Shown here in pieces: positions 49,969 through 57,122 of a stretch of DNA of 64,000 bases (positions are counted from its first letter, which is position 1; every line of letters starts with the position of its first letter). Made by a program: the position numbers and the translations under genes. This DNA is from Kitasatospora aureofaciens (GTDB lineage Bacteria > Actinomycetota > Actinomycetes > Streptomycetales > Streptomycetaceae), in contig NZ_JPRF03000065.1 of NCBI RefSeq assembly GCF_001188955.3, positions 186,001 to 250,000 of the forward strand. The letters are read 5' to 3'. Below the pieces are notes generated by a model. The model was not told the origin of the DNA. It did not search any database and saw nothing but the letters and a program-made list of their open reading frames with translations.

Positions 49969-51026
49969 CCGCCGCCGTCCCCGAGGTGCTGCTGCTCGAC
50001 GGGGTGCTGGACGCCGTGCAGGCGGCCGACACCGTCCGCAGCATCCTGGCCGAGCAGCGCCCCGACGGCGCCATCCCGTGGTTCACCGGCCACCACCTCG
50101 ACCCCTGGGACCACACCGAGGCCGCGATGGCCCTCGACACCGCCGGCGAGCACGCCGCCGCCGAGGCCGCCTACCGCTGGCTCGCCGCGCAGCAGAACCC
50201 GGACGGCTCCTGGTACGCCGCGTACACCGACGGCGTGGTCACCGACCGGGCCAAGGAGAGCAACTTCTGCGCGTACATCGCGGTCGGCGTCTGGCACCAC
50301 CACCTCAGCGCCGGCGACGACGCCTTCCTGGAGTGGATCTGGCCGGTGGTCCGGCGGGCGCTGGACTTCATCGTCCGGCTGCGGCTGCCCGGCGGCCCGA
50401 TCGCCTGGCGGGTCGACGAGGACGGCACCGCCACCGAGGAGGCGCTGCTCACCGGCTCGTCCAGCATCCTGCACGCGCTGCGCTGCGGCCTGGCCATCGC
50501 CGACTACCTGGAGGAGCCGCAGCCCGACTGGGAGCTCGCGGCCGGCCGGCTGCGGCACGCCATCTCCCACCACCCCGAGCGGTTCCTCGACAAGGGCCGC
50601 TACTCGATGGACTGGTACTACCCGGTGCTCGGCACCGGCCTGCGCGGCGAGGCGGCGCTGGCCCGGATCGAGCGGGACTGGGAGCGCTTCGTCGTCCCCG
50701 GTCTCGGCGTGCGCTGCGTCAGCGACCGCCCGTGGGTGACCGGCGGCGAGAGCGCCGAACTGGCCCTGGCGCTCTGGGCGATCGGCGAGTCCGACCGCGC
50801 GGTGGACATCCTGCGCTGGATCCAGCGGCACCTGCGCCACGAGGACGGCTCGTACTGGACCGGGTACGTCTTCGAGGACGACGCGATCTGGCCCGAGGAG
50901 CGCACCACCTGGACGGCCGGGGCGCTGCTGCTCGCGGTGGCCGCGCTCGGCGGGGACCCGGCGACCGTCGCGGTCTTCGGCGGGGACCAGCTGCCCGCCG
51001 GTCTGGTGGTCCAGGACTGCTGCTGA
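49965..51026 (+). CDS. (alpha/alpha)6-barrel protein, prenyltransferase-like (MmpH candidate)
   Basis: This 353-residue protein is all helical with Q/D-G-S-W-type turns (AAQQNPDGSWYAAY, RHEDGSYWTGYVFEDD), the sort of repeat often called prenyltransferase. It lacks a D-x-D-D or a signal peptide, so it is probably not a terpene cyclase. Conserved acidic and aromatic groups (DPWDHTEAAMAL, DKGRYSMDWYYPVLG) suit a sugar-active (alpha/alpha)6 enzyme such as the MMP hydrolase. ATGA overlap couples it with the methyltransferase. Confidence 0.78.
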   Translation: MTAAVPEVLLLDGVLDAVQAADTVRSILAEQRPDGAIPWFTGHHLDPWDHTEAAMALDTAGEHAAAEAAYRWLAAQQNPDGSWYAAYTDGVVTDRAKESNFCAYIAVGVWHHHLSAGDDAFLEWIWPVVRRALDFIVRLRLPGGPIAWRVDEDGTATEEALLTGSSSILHALRCGLAIADYLEEPQPDWELAAGRLRHAISHHPERFLDKGRYSMDWYYPVLGTGLRGEAALARIERDWERFVVPGLGVRCVSDRPWVTGGESAELALALWAIGESDRAVDILRWIQRHLRHEDGSYWTGYVFEDDAIWPEERTTWTAGALLLAVAALGGDPATVAVFGGDQLPAGLVVQDCC

Positions 51027-51043
51027 GGCGGCTCCACGACGGC

Positions 51044-51079
51044 GAAGGGGTGGGACCGGTGATCCGGTCCCACCCCTTC
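51044..51079. terminator. Perfect 16-bp bidirectional terminator
   Basis: GAAGGGGTGGGACCGG (51044-51059) pairs exactly with CCGGTCCCACCCCTTC (51064-51079) around a TGAT loop. It lies between the convergent (alpha/alpha)6 and four-helix membrane genes. Confidence 0.85.
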
Positions 51080-51109
51080 CGCGTGCCGTGAGGCAGGCCG
51101 CGGCCGGCG

Positions 51110-52018
51110 TCAGCCGCGCTGGATGCCCGTGGTGTCGGCCAGCACGCCCTGGTTGCCGTCCGGCAGCTGGGCGACCAGGGCCGCGCCGCGCTGCTCGACG
51201 GCCAGGTACCAGGTGCCCGGCACGACCTCGCCGACCGGGGCACCGGCCGGGTTGTCCTTCGGGGCCAGCGGGCGTGGCGCCGGGACGGCGAACCAGAACG
51301 GCTGGAAGTCCGCCACCGGGGCGGCCGGAGTCGGCTGCGGGGCCGGAGCGCCCGCGTCCTGCGGCTGCACCGGCTGGCCGGGCTGCGGCTGGCCGGCGGC
51401 CGGGTAGCCGTAGCCGCCGGCGACCGGCTGGGCGCCGAAGGCCGGGTCGTGGCCCTGGACCGGGTAGCCGTACTGGCCGGGCTGGCCCGAGACACCCGGG
51501 TGACCGGGCTGACCGGGCTGACCGGGCGTCGGGTAGCCGCCCTGGTAGGGGACGGCCGGGCGGTCGGAGACCAGCGGGGCCTTCAGCGCGGGCACCAGCG
51601 GAGCGGCCGCGGCCGCACCGGCCAGCACGATCAGCGAGATGAGACCGAGCCAGGCGCCGAAGCCGTGGCCGAAGCTGGTGGCCGACGGGCCGCCGCCCAG
51701 TGACCAGATCGAGGTCCACAGCGCCGCGACGGCGAACGCGATGCCCCACTGGTCCAGCCGCAGGCCGAGCACCTGGCGGTTGGCGGCGGCGGGGCCCTGG
51801 AAGCGCTGCACCAGGATCAGGACGGCGGCGGCGATGCCCAGCAGGAAGACCGAGGGCAGGATGGGGAACAGCTCGGTGCTCCACGCGTTCTGCGAGGTGT
51901 CCCCGCAGTACCGGCTGCTGCAGTCCACGGTCCAGTAAGGCAGGAAGGAGGCGATGAACAGCAGGACGGCCGCGCCTGCGACGGCGGCGTCTCCCCTGGT
52001 GAGAGCGCGCAGATTCAC
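51110..52018 (-). CDS. Four-helix membrane protein with Gly/Pro/Gln-rich region
   Basis: This 302-residue protein has four membrane helices (about 14-33, 52-72, 90-107, 120-145), a disordered PGQPGQ-rich linker (about 160-230) with YGYP repeats, and a folded C-terminal domain (about 235-300, FQPFWFAVPAPRPLAPKDNP and a following TWYLAVEQRG). GTG 52018 has GAGGGG seven bases upstream. Related proteins occur in streptomycetes with no known function. It faces the MMP-like trio and may act in the cell envelope. Confidence 0.78.
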   Translation of the reverse strand: MNLRALTRGDAAVAGAAVLLFIASFLPYWTVDCSSRYCGDTSQNAWSTELFPILPSVFLLGIAAAVLILVQRFQGPAAANRQVLGLRLDQWGIAFAVAALWTSIWSLGGGPSATSFGHGFGAWLGLISLIVLAGAAAAAPLVPALKAPLVSDRPAVPYQGGYPTPGQPGQPGHPGVSGQPGQYGYPVQGHDPAFGAQPVAGGYGYPAAGQPQPGQPVQPQDAGAPAPQPTPAAPVADFQPFWFAVPAPRPLAPKDNPAGAPVGEVVPGTWYLAVEQRGAALVAQLPDGNQGVLADTTGIQRG

Positions 52019-52227
52019 TTACGTTCCCCTCGTTGACGTGTCGTGGACGGTGCTTCGCGCGGTCGGGCCGACCGGCCGAAACTCCCGAACGGACCAGAAG
52101 CCTAGGCCCAACCGTCCTGCCGGTGCACGGCGGGACCGGGAACGGGTCGAAGTCGTTGCAAACCGTGCGGACGCGCCGACGCGGCGTCCGCCGGGCACAC
52201 TCGTCCCAACTCCCTTGCCGGGCCCGC

Positions 52228-53226
52228 TCAGTGCGTGGTCAGGAAGGCGGTCAGCGCGTCGGCGATCCCCTGGGCGGCCTGTTGCCGCCACTGAGGGTCC
52301 GTCATCCGTCGGGCGTCCGCGGAGTTGCGCATGTTACCGCACTCGATGAACACCTTGGGAACGGCGGAGAGGTTGAGGCCGCCCAGGTCGGAGCGGGTGT
52401 CCAGGCCGTCGTGGGCGATGTAGTCGGCGTACGGCTCGCCGGTCGCGGCGTGGAAGCCGTCGCGCAGCAGCAGGCCGAGGCGGTGCGAGGGTTCGACGAT
52501 CGCGGAGTTGTCAGCCTTACCGGCGACGACCTTGGCGGGCAGGATGACGTGGAAGCCGCTGCCGCTCGCCGGGCCGCCGTCGCCGTGCACCGAGAGCGCG
52601 ACGTCGGCGTGCGCGTCGGCGCCCGCGCGGGCACGCTCGTCCACGCACGGGCCCCAGGGGCGGTCGCCGTCCTGGGTGAACACCACCTTGGCGCCGCGGG
52701 CGGTGAGCAGGGCGCGGGCCCGGCGGGTGACGTCCAGGGTGTAGTCGGCCTCGGTGTAGCCGGCGTCGGTCTCGGTGCCGGTGGTGTCGCACTCCTTGTG
52801 GCCGTTGCCGACGTCCACCTGGCGGTTGATCTCGGTGGGGTGCGCGAAGTTGCCGGGGTTGTGGCCGGGGTCGAGCACGATGGTGCGGCCGGTGAGGTCG
52901 GCGGCCGCGCTGGGGGCCGGCGTGTCGCCGGGAGCCGCGGCCGTCCCGGTGGGCGTGCCGGTCGGGGCGCCGCCGGTCGGCGTGCTGCCGCTCGGAGCGC
53001 TGCTGGTCGGCGGCGACTGCGGGGTGTCCGGCGCCTGGCTGCCGGACTGCACGGCGCCGGACTGGACGGCGCTGGGCGGCGCGGCCGTGGCGGCCGCCGG
53101 GTCGGAGTGGTCCAGGGCCCGCCAGCCGAACCAGCCCGCCGTGCAGAGCGGGACGACCGCGGCCACCACGGTGGTGGCGCGCAGCAGGGCGGAACGGCGG
53201 GGCGGTCGGGAGGTCGGGCCGGTCAC
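52228..53226 (-). CDS. N-acetylmuramoyl-L-alanine amidase (Amidase_3)
   Basis: This 332-residue protein has a membrane anchor or signal (about 14-35), a Pro/Ser/Thr linker (about 45-110) and an Amidase_3 zinc domain (about 112-330). Zinc ligands and catalytic residues are visible: His in VLDPGHNPGN, Glu in the next helix, His in LSVHGDGGP and the catalytic Glu in FIECGNMRN. It cuts the stem peptide from muramic acid in peptidoglycan. GTG 53226 lies eight bases after the preceding stop, so they are cotranscribed. Confidence 0.93.
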   Translation of the reverse strand: MTGPTSRPPRRSALLRATTVVAAVVPLCTAGWFGWRALDHSDPAAATAAPPSAVQSGAVQSGSQAPDTPQSPPTSSAPSGSTPTGGAPTGTPTGTAAAPGDTPAPSAAADLTGRTIVLDPGHNPGNFAHPTEINRQVDVGNGHKECDTTGTETDAGYTEADYTLDVTRRARALLTARGAKVVFTQDGDRPWGPCVDERARAGADAHADVALSVHGDGGPASGSGFHVILPAKVVAGKADNSAIVEPSHRLGLLLRDGFHAATGEPYADYIAHDGLDTRSDLGGLNLSAVPKVFIECGNMRNSADARRMTDPQWRQQAAQGIADALTAFLTTH

Positions 53227-53233
53227 GGGCGGT

Positions 53234-54505
53234 TCAGATCCTGTCCGAAGTGGGCGCGGTGAGGCCGTAGGCGTTCGCGATCGGCTTCCACTTGGTCAGG
53301 AAGTCGTTCTTCGCCTGGGTGGCCTGCGGGTTGAGTTCGTCCGCCTTCTTCTTGTCGGCCGTGGTCGGCGCGGTGCCGGAGCAGCCCTGGGCGGCCACCG
53401 CGCGGGCCCAGCTCGCGTACGCCTTGTCGATGTCGGAGGACAACTGCCAGGCGGACTTCAGCGAGTTCACCGCGTCCGCGCCGCCCGGCAGGTCGGTGAC
53501 GCTCAGCCTGCCGAGCTTGGCCAGCAGGCCGTCGCGCTGCTTGGCGCCGCTGTCGAAGACCTGCGCCGCGCTGTCGATGTCGGCCTTCGAGGGGCAGCTG
53601 GTCACCTTGGCCACCGCGTTGCCGATCTGGGTCCGGGCGTTGCCGCCCTCGGTGAGCAGGGCGTCCAGCGACTGGGCCTCGGCCTGGGCCTTGGGGCCGG
53701 CGCCGGACGCGGTCGGGGAGGGCGTGTCGGAGGGCGCGGCCGTGGTGCCAGGCGCGGCGTCGGTACCGGTGGGTGCCGGGGCGGGCTGCGGGTTGCCGGA
53801 GCCGGTCGCGCCGGCGGCCGAAGGGGCGGGCGCGGCCCGGTCGTTCTCGCCGCCGCTCTTGGCCGCGTACAGCAGGCCGCCGCCGACCGCCACCACCAGC
53901 AGCAGCGCGAAGCCGATCAGCAGCGGCGCCCTGCGGCTGGCCGGGCGTTCCCGGTCGTCCTCGTCCTCGAGCGGCCGGTCGGTCGGATGATCCGGCTGGG
54001 TCGGGTAGGACTGGGCGCCGTACCCGGGCTGCTGGTGCGGGGCCTGTGCGTACGGGCCCTGCTGGTACGGGCCGACCGTGGGCGGCGGCGGGTAGACGTA
54101 GCCGGGGCCGGGCAGCGGCCCGCCCTGCGGGCCGCGGTCCTGCGGGGTCGCGGGGGAGGGGAACGGCGGGGCGCCGGGGGGCGGCGCGGTGACCCGGGGC
54201 AGCGCGGTGGTGGGGGCCCCGGGGCCCGGCTCCGGGGCAGCAGCCGTCGGGGCGGGGGCCGGCGCCGGAGCCGGTGCGGGTGCCGACATGTCCGGCGGCG
54301 GGCCGAAGCCGGGGGCGGTGGACAGGTACGGGCGGGCGCCCAGCGGCGGGCCCTGGTCGCCGACCGCGCCCGCGGTGGGGGCCTCCTGCGGTGCGGCGGG
54401 GGCGGACTCGGCGTCCGGGCGCTGCGGATTGCGGACCCAGCCGCCCGCGCCGCCGCGCGCGGTCGGGTCCCAGACCGCCGGAGCGGTGTTGTGCTGGTCC
54501 GTCAT
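53234..54505 (-). CDS. Pro-rich single-pass membrane protein, unrecognised
   Basis: This 423-residue protein has a long disordered cytoplasmic region rich in Pro/Ala/Gly (about 1-185, with APAPAPAPAPAP), one membrane helix (about 195-214), a linker and an external helical domain (about 270-420) with two cysteines (SCPSKAD, QGCSGT) that may form a disulfide. No family is recognised. It is the gene directly before the amidase, seven bases apart, so it may regulate or locate that enzyme. Confidence 0.72.
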   Translation of the reverse strand: MTDQHNTAPAVWDPTARGGAGGWVRNPQRPDAESAPAAPQEAPTAGAVGDQGPPLGARPYLSTAPGFGPPPDMSAPAPAPAPAPAPTAAAPEPGPGAPTTALPRVTAPPPGAPPFPSPATPQDRGPQGGPLPGPGYVYPPPPTVGPYQQGPYAQAPHQQPGYGAQSYPTQPDHPTDRPLEDEDDRERPASRRAPLLIGFALLLVVAVGGGLLYAAKSGGENDRAAPAPSAAGATGSGNPQPAPAPTGTDAAPGTTAAPSDTPSPTASGAGPKAQAEAQSLDALLTEGGNARTQIGNAVAKVTSCPSKADIDSAAQVFDSGAKQRDGLLAKLGRLSVTDLPGGADAVNSLKSAWQLSSDIDKAYASWARAVAAQGCSGTAPTTADKKKADELNPQATQAKNDFLTKWKPIANAYGLTAPTSDRI

Positions 54506-54609
54506 GTGCCGCTAGCCCCCACCGTCCGCCGATGCCGTGCCTGGTGCTGCCGCCCGTGCCGCAGCTGCCTGGTGCTGCGCGGACACCGTACCGTTCGAGC
54601 ACCCGTCGG

Positions 54610-54649
54610 ACAGCCCCGGCACGACGTTAGAGCATCGGGACGGGGCTGT
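54610..54649 (-). terminator. Inverted repeat after the second methyltransferase
   Basis: ACAGCCCCG (54610-54618) and CGGGGCTGT (54641-54649) are exact inverted copies with a 22-base spacer. It is downstream of the methyltransferase at 54731 on the minus strand and upstream of the next gene; a terminator is possible. Confidence 0.4.
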
Positions 54650-54730
54650 GGGGGCGATCTCGTGTGGCGGTCGGGGCGGTCGGGGGCGGGTGCGGCGCTC
54701 AGGAGGTATCGGAAGGCAGGGGAGCGGCGG

Positions 54731-55384
54731 CTAGGCGGCGGTCCGGCGCAGGACGCGCAGCGAGCCGGTCACCGAGACCTCTTCGAAGCCCTCGGCCAGC
54801 GCCCGCAGGTACACCCGGTACGGGGCCTGGCCGCCGTCCGCCGGGTCCGGGAACACGTCGTGCACCACCAGCAGGCCCTCCGGCGCCAGGTGCGGCGCCC
54901 AGCCCTCGTAGTCGCCGGTGGCGTGCTCGTCGGTGTGCCCGCCGTCGATGAAGACCAGGGCCAGCGGCCGTCCCCACAGTGCGGCGATCTGCGGCGAGCG
55001 GCCGACCAGCGCGACCACGTGGTCCTCCAGCCCGGCGGCGTGCAGGGTGCGGCGGAACCGGGGCAGGGTGTCCATCCGCCCGACCTCCGGGTCCACCAGC
55101 GTCGGATCGTGGTACTCCCAGCCGGGCTGCTGCTCCTCCGAGCCGCGGTGGTGGTCCACGGTCAGCGCGACCGTCCCGGTCTCCCGGGCCGCGGCCGCCA
55201 GCAGGACCGCCGAGCGGCCGCAGTAGGTGCCGATCTCCAGCACCGGCAGGCCGGTCCGGCGGGCCGCCGCCACCGCCGCCGCGTACAGCGCGAGGCCCTC
55301 GTCCACCGGCATGAACCCGGTGGCCGCCTCGAACGCCGCCAGCACCTCCGGCGCCGGGCGGGCGCCCTCCAGCAGGTCGGACAT
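54731..55384 (-). CDS. Class I methyltransferase, metal-dependent type (MeT1 candidate)
   Basis: This 217-residue protein has motif I VLEIGTYCGRSAVLLAAAAR (about 48-67), and LVFIDGGHTDEHATGDYEGW followed by VVHDVF (about 140-175), with the D-G-x-H and later His-Asp residues seen in Mg-dependent sugar methyltransferases. Its size and motif set agree with MeT1, the 1-O-methyltransferase of MMP synthesis, but close relatives of other function exist. ATG 55384 is chosen over the upstream extension. Confidence 0.82.
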   Translation of the reverse strand: MSDLLEGARPAPEVLAAFEAATGFMPVDEGLALYAAAVAAARRTGLPVLEIGTYCGRSAVLLAAAARETGTVALTVDHHRGSEEQQPGWEYHDPTLVDPEVGRMDTLPRFRRTLHAAGLEDHVVALVGRSPQIAALWGRPLALVFIDGGHTDEHATGDYEGWAPHLAPEGLLVVHDVFPDPADGGQAPYRVYLRALAEGFEEVSVTGSLRVLRRTAA

Positions 55385-55475
55385 GCGGTGCTCCTCGGGT
55401 TCGGGCGGCGGACGGACGTGCTCGGACCCTACTCGAAGGTAGGGAGGGCGGCCGTGGCGGGTGGCCGGGCCGGTT

Positions 55476-55491
55476 CTGGAACGCGTTCCAG
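55476..55491. promoter_or_regulatory. KstR-type palindrome 2, before an alcohol dehydrogenase
   Basis: CTGGAACGCGTTCCAG is a perfect 16-base palindrome differing from the site at 46846-46861 only in the two middle bases and one arm base. It lies 65 bases before the ATG of the alcohol dehydrogenase and just upstream of a candidate -10 (CAGAAT, 55512-55517), so it is well placed to repress. Confidence 0.65.
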
Positions 55492-55556
55492 TGGGATCGC
55501 GGCGGCCGTGCCAGAATCGGCAGACCCTTGACCCGAGGCACACCGGGAGCAGCCCC

Positions 55557-56639
55557 ATGCGCGCAGCCGTCCTGCACGAGACCGGCCAGGACACCCTCGA
55601 CGTCCGCGAGGACGTCACGGCGGTCGGCTTCGGACCGGGCACCGTACGGGTCCGGATGCGCGCCGCCGGCCTCTGCCACTCCGACCTCTCCGCAATGAGC
55701 GGCGTCCTGCCGCAGCCCGCGCCGTTCGTCCCCGGGCACGAGGGCGCCGGAGACGTCGTCGAGGTCGGCGAGGGCGTGACCGGCGTCGCCCCCGGGGACC
55801 GGGTGGTGCTCTGCTGGATGGCCCCCTGCGGCCGCTGCGCCCACTGCGAACGGGGCCGCGGGCACCTGTGCGTCGCCAGTCTGCGGCGCCTCGGCGCGCC
55901 CGGCTTCCGGCTGGCCGAGGGCGACACCGAGGCCTCCGGCTTCTACGGCACCGGCGCCTTCGCCGAGGAGGTGGTGGTCGCCGCCGACGCCGTCATCAAG
56001 GTGCCCGCCGACCTCCCCTACGAGGCCGCGGCCCTCATCGGCTGCGGGGTGACCACCGGTATCGGCGCCGCCGTCAACACCGCCCGGGTCGAGCCCGGCG
56101 CCACGGTCGCGGTGATCGGCGCGGGCGGCGTCGGCATGGCCACCGTCCAGGGCGCCCGGGTCTGCGGCGCGGCCCGGATCACCGTCGTCGACCCGGTGGC
56201 CTCGCGCCGCGAGCGGGCGCCGGGCTTCGGCGCCACCGAGGCGATCGCCCCCGAGGAGCTGAAGGCGGCGGCCAAGGGCCTGCCCGGCGGCGGCTTCGAC
56301 TACGTCTTCGAGGCGGTCGGCCGGGCGGCGACCGTCCGGGCCGGCTACGACGCGGCCCGGCGCGGCGGCGCGGTCGTGGTGATCGGCGCAGGCGCGCAGG
56401 ACGACCTCGCGCAGTTCACCATGGGGGAGCTGTTCTTCAACGAGAAGCGGCTGCTGCCCTCGCTGTACGGCGGGGCGCCGGTGGCCCGCACCATCGCCAT
56501 GGTGGTGGACCTGTGGCGGGCCGGGCGGATCGACCTCGACGGGATGATCACCCACCGGGTCGGGCTGGCGGACGTGAACCGGGCGATCGAGCAGATGCGC
56601 AGCGGCGAGGCGCTGCGGACGGTGGTCACGCTCGGATAG
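55557..56639 (+). CDS. Zinc-dependent alcohol dehydrogenase
   Basis: This 360-residue medium-chain dehydrogenase keeps the catalytic zinc site (GLCHSDLS, GHEGAGDV) and the structural zinc cysteines (CGRCAHCERGRGHLC, about 83-97). The NAD-binding motif is GAGGVGMATVQ (about 185-195). The order is as in NAD/factor-dependent and AdhD-type enzymes. GGGAG precedes ATG 55557. A perfect KstR-type palindrome in the promoter suggests induction by the ligand of the KstR-like repressor. Substrate is unknown. Confidence 0.92.
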   Translation: MRAAVLHETGQDTLDVREDVTAVGFGPGTVRVRMRAAGLCHSDLSAMSGVLPQPAPFVPGHEGAGDVVEVGEGVTGVAPGDRVVLCWMAPCGRCAHCERGRGHLCVASLRRLGAPGFRLAEGDTEASGFYGTGAFAEEVVVAADAVIKVPADLPYEAAALIGCGVTTGIGAAVNTARVEPGATVAVIGAGGVGMATVQGARVCGAARITVVDPVASRRERAPGFGATEAIAPEELKAAAKGLPGGGFDYVFEAVGRAATVRAGYDAARRGGAVVVIGAGAQDDLAQFTMGELFFNEKRLLPSLYGGAPVARTIAMVVDLWRAGRIDLDGMITHRVGLADVNRAIEQMRSGEALRTVVTLG

Positions 56640-56665
56640 CAGCGCTCCCCCGGGGCCGGGGAACG

Positions 56666-56704
56666 CGCGAGGGCCCGCCGGGATGTCCTCGGCGGGCCCT
56701 CGCG
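56666..56704. terminator. Perfect 15-bp bidirectional terminator
   Basis: CGCGAGGGCCCGCCG (56666-56680) pairs exactly with CGGCGGGCCCTCGCG (56690-56704), loop GGATGTCCT. It ends the alcohol dehydrogenase transcript and the convergent small gene. Confidence 0.85.
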
Positions 56705-56744
56705 GGGTTCTGCGGTTCGCTCCCCCGGATCGGTCCTGGCCGGG

Positions 56745-56918
56745 TCAGCCCCGGGCGCCGGCCGCGCGGTGACGGCCGTGCGGGTCCGCCCCGGGGGTGT
56801 CGTCGGACGCGGAGCCACCGCGGTGGCGACCGTGCGACGCGGTGTCCTCGGCCGTCTTCTCGTCGGCGTCGGTCCCGGTCATCGCGGGTCCGGTGGTGTC
56901 GGTGAGGGTGTCGGACAT
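56745..56918 (-). CDS. 57-residue peptide with HGRHR motifs
   Basis: This small hydrophilic peptide reads MSDTLTDTTGPAMTGTDADE at its start and has two copies of HGRHR (SHGRHRGG and PHGRHRAA) about 20 residues apart, in an acidic then basic sequence. GGAAG lies about 11 bases before ATG 56918, and a hairpin terminator follows the stop. There is no membrane segment. It is probably real because of the ribosome site and terminator. Function unknown; metal or nucleic acid binding by the His/Arg motifs is a guess. Confidence 0.5.
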   Translation of the reverse strand: MSDTLTDTTGPAMTGTDADEKTAEDTASHGRHRGGSASDDTPGADPHGRHRAAGARG

Positions 56919-57122
56919 GAGAAATCGTCTTCCGTGCGGAGGGTGCGGGTCATCGGCGCCCGTCCGGCGCCTGCGGCACACGGTCGGGTCCCCGATCGGG
57001 CGCTCGGTACGCGCCCACAGCCGGTGATCGCGGCCCGTGCCCCGGCCACCATAACGGCCGGGACTGACGAGATCCTATCGACCTCATGGGGCGAGTCCCG
57101 CCCCACCCGAGGGCCGCCGGGA

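Noticed and set aside
49965..51026. Calling the (alpha/alpha)6 protein a squalene-hopene cyclase or terpene enzyme
   Set aside because: No D-x-D-D motif, half the length of such cyclases, and it is coupled to sugar-type enzymes.
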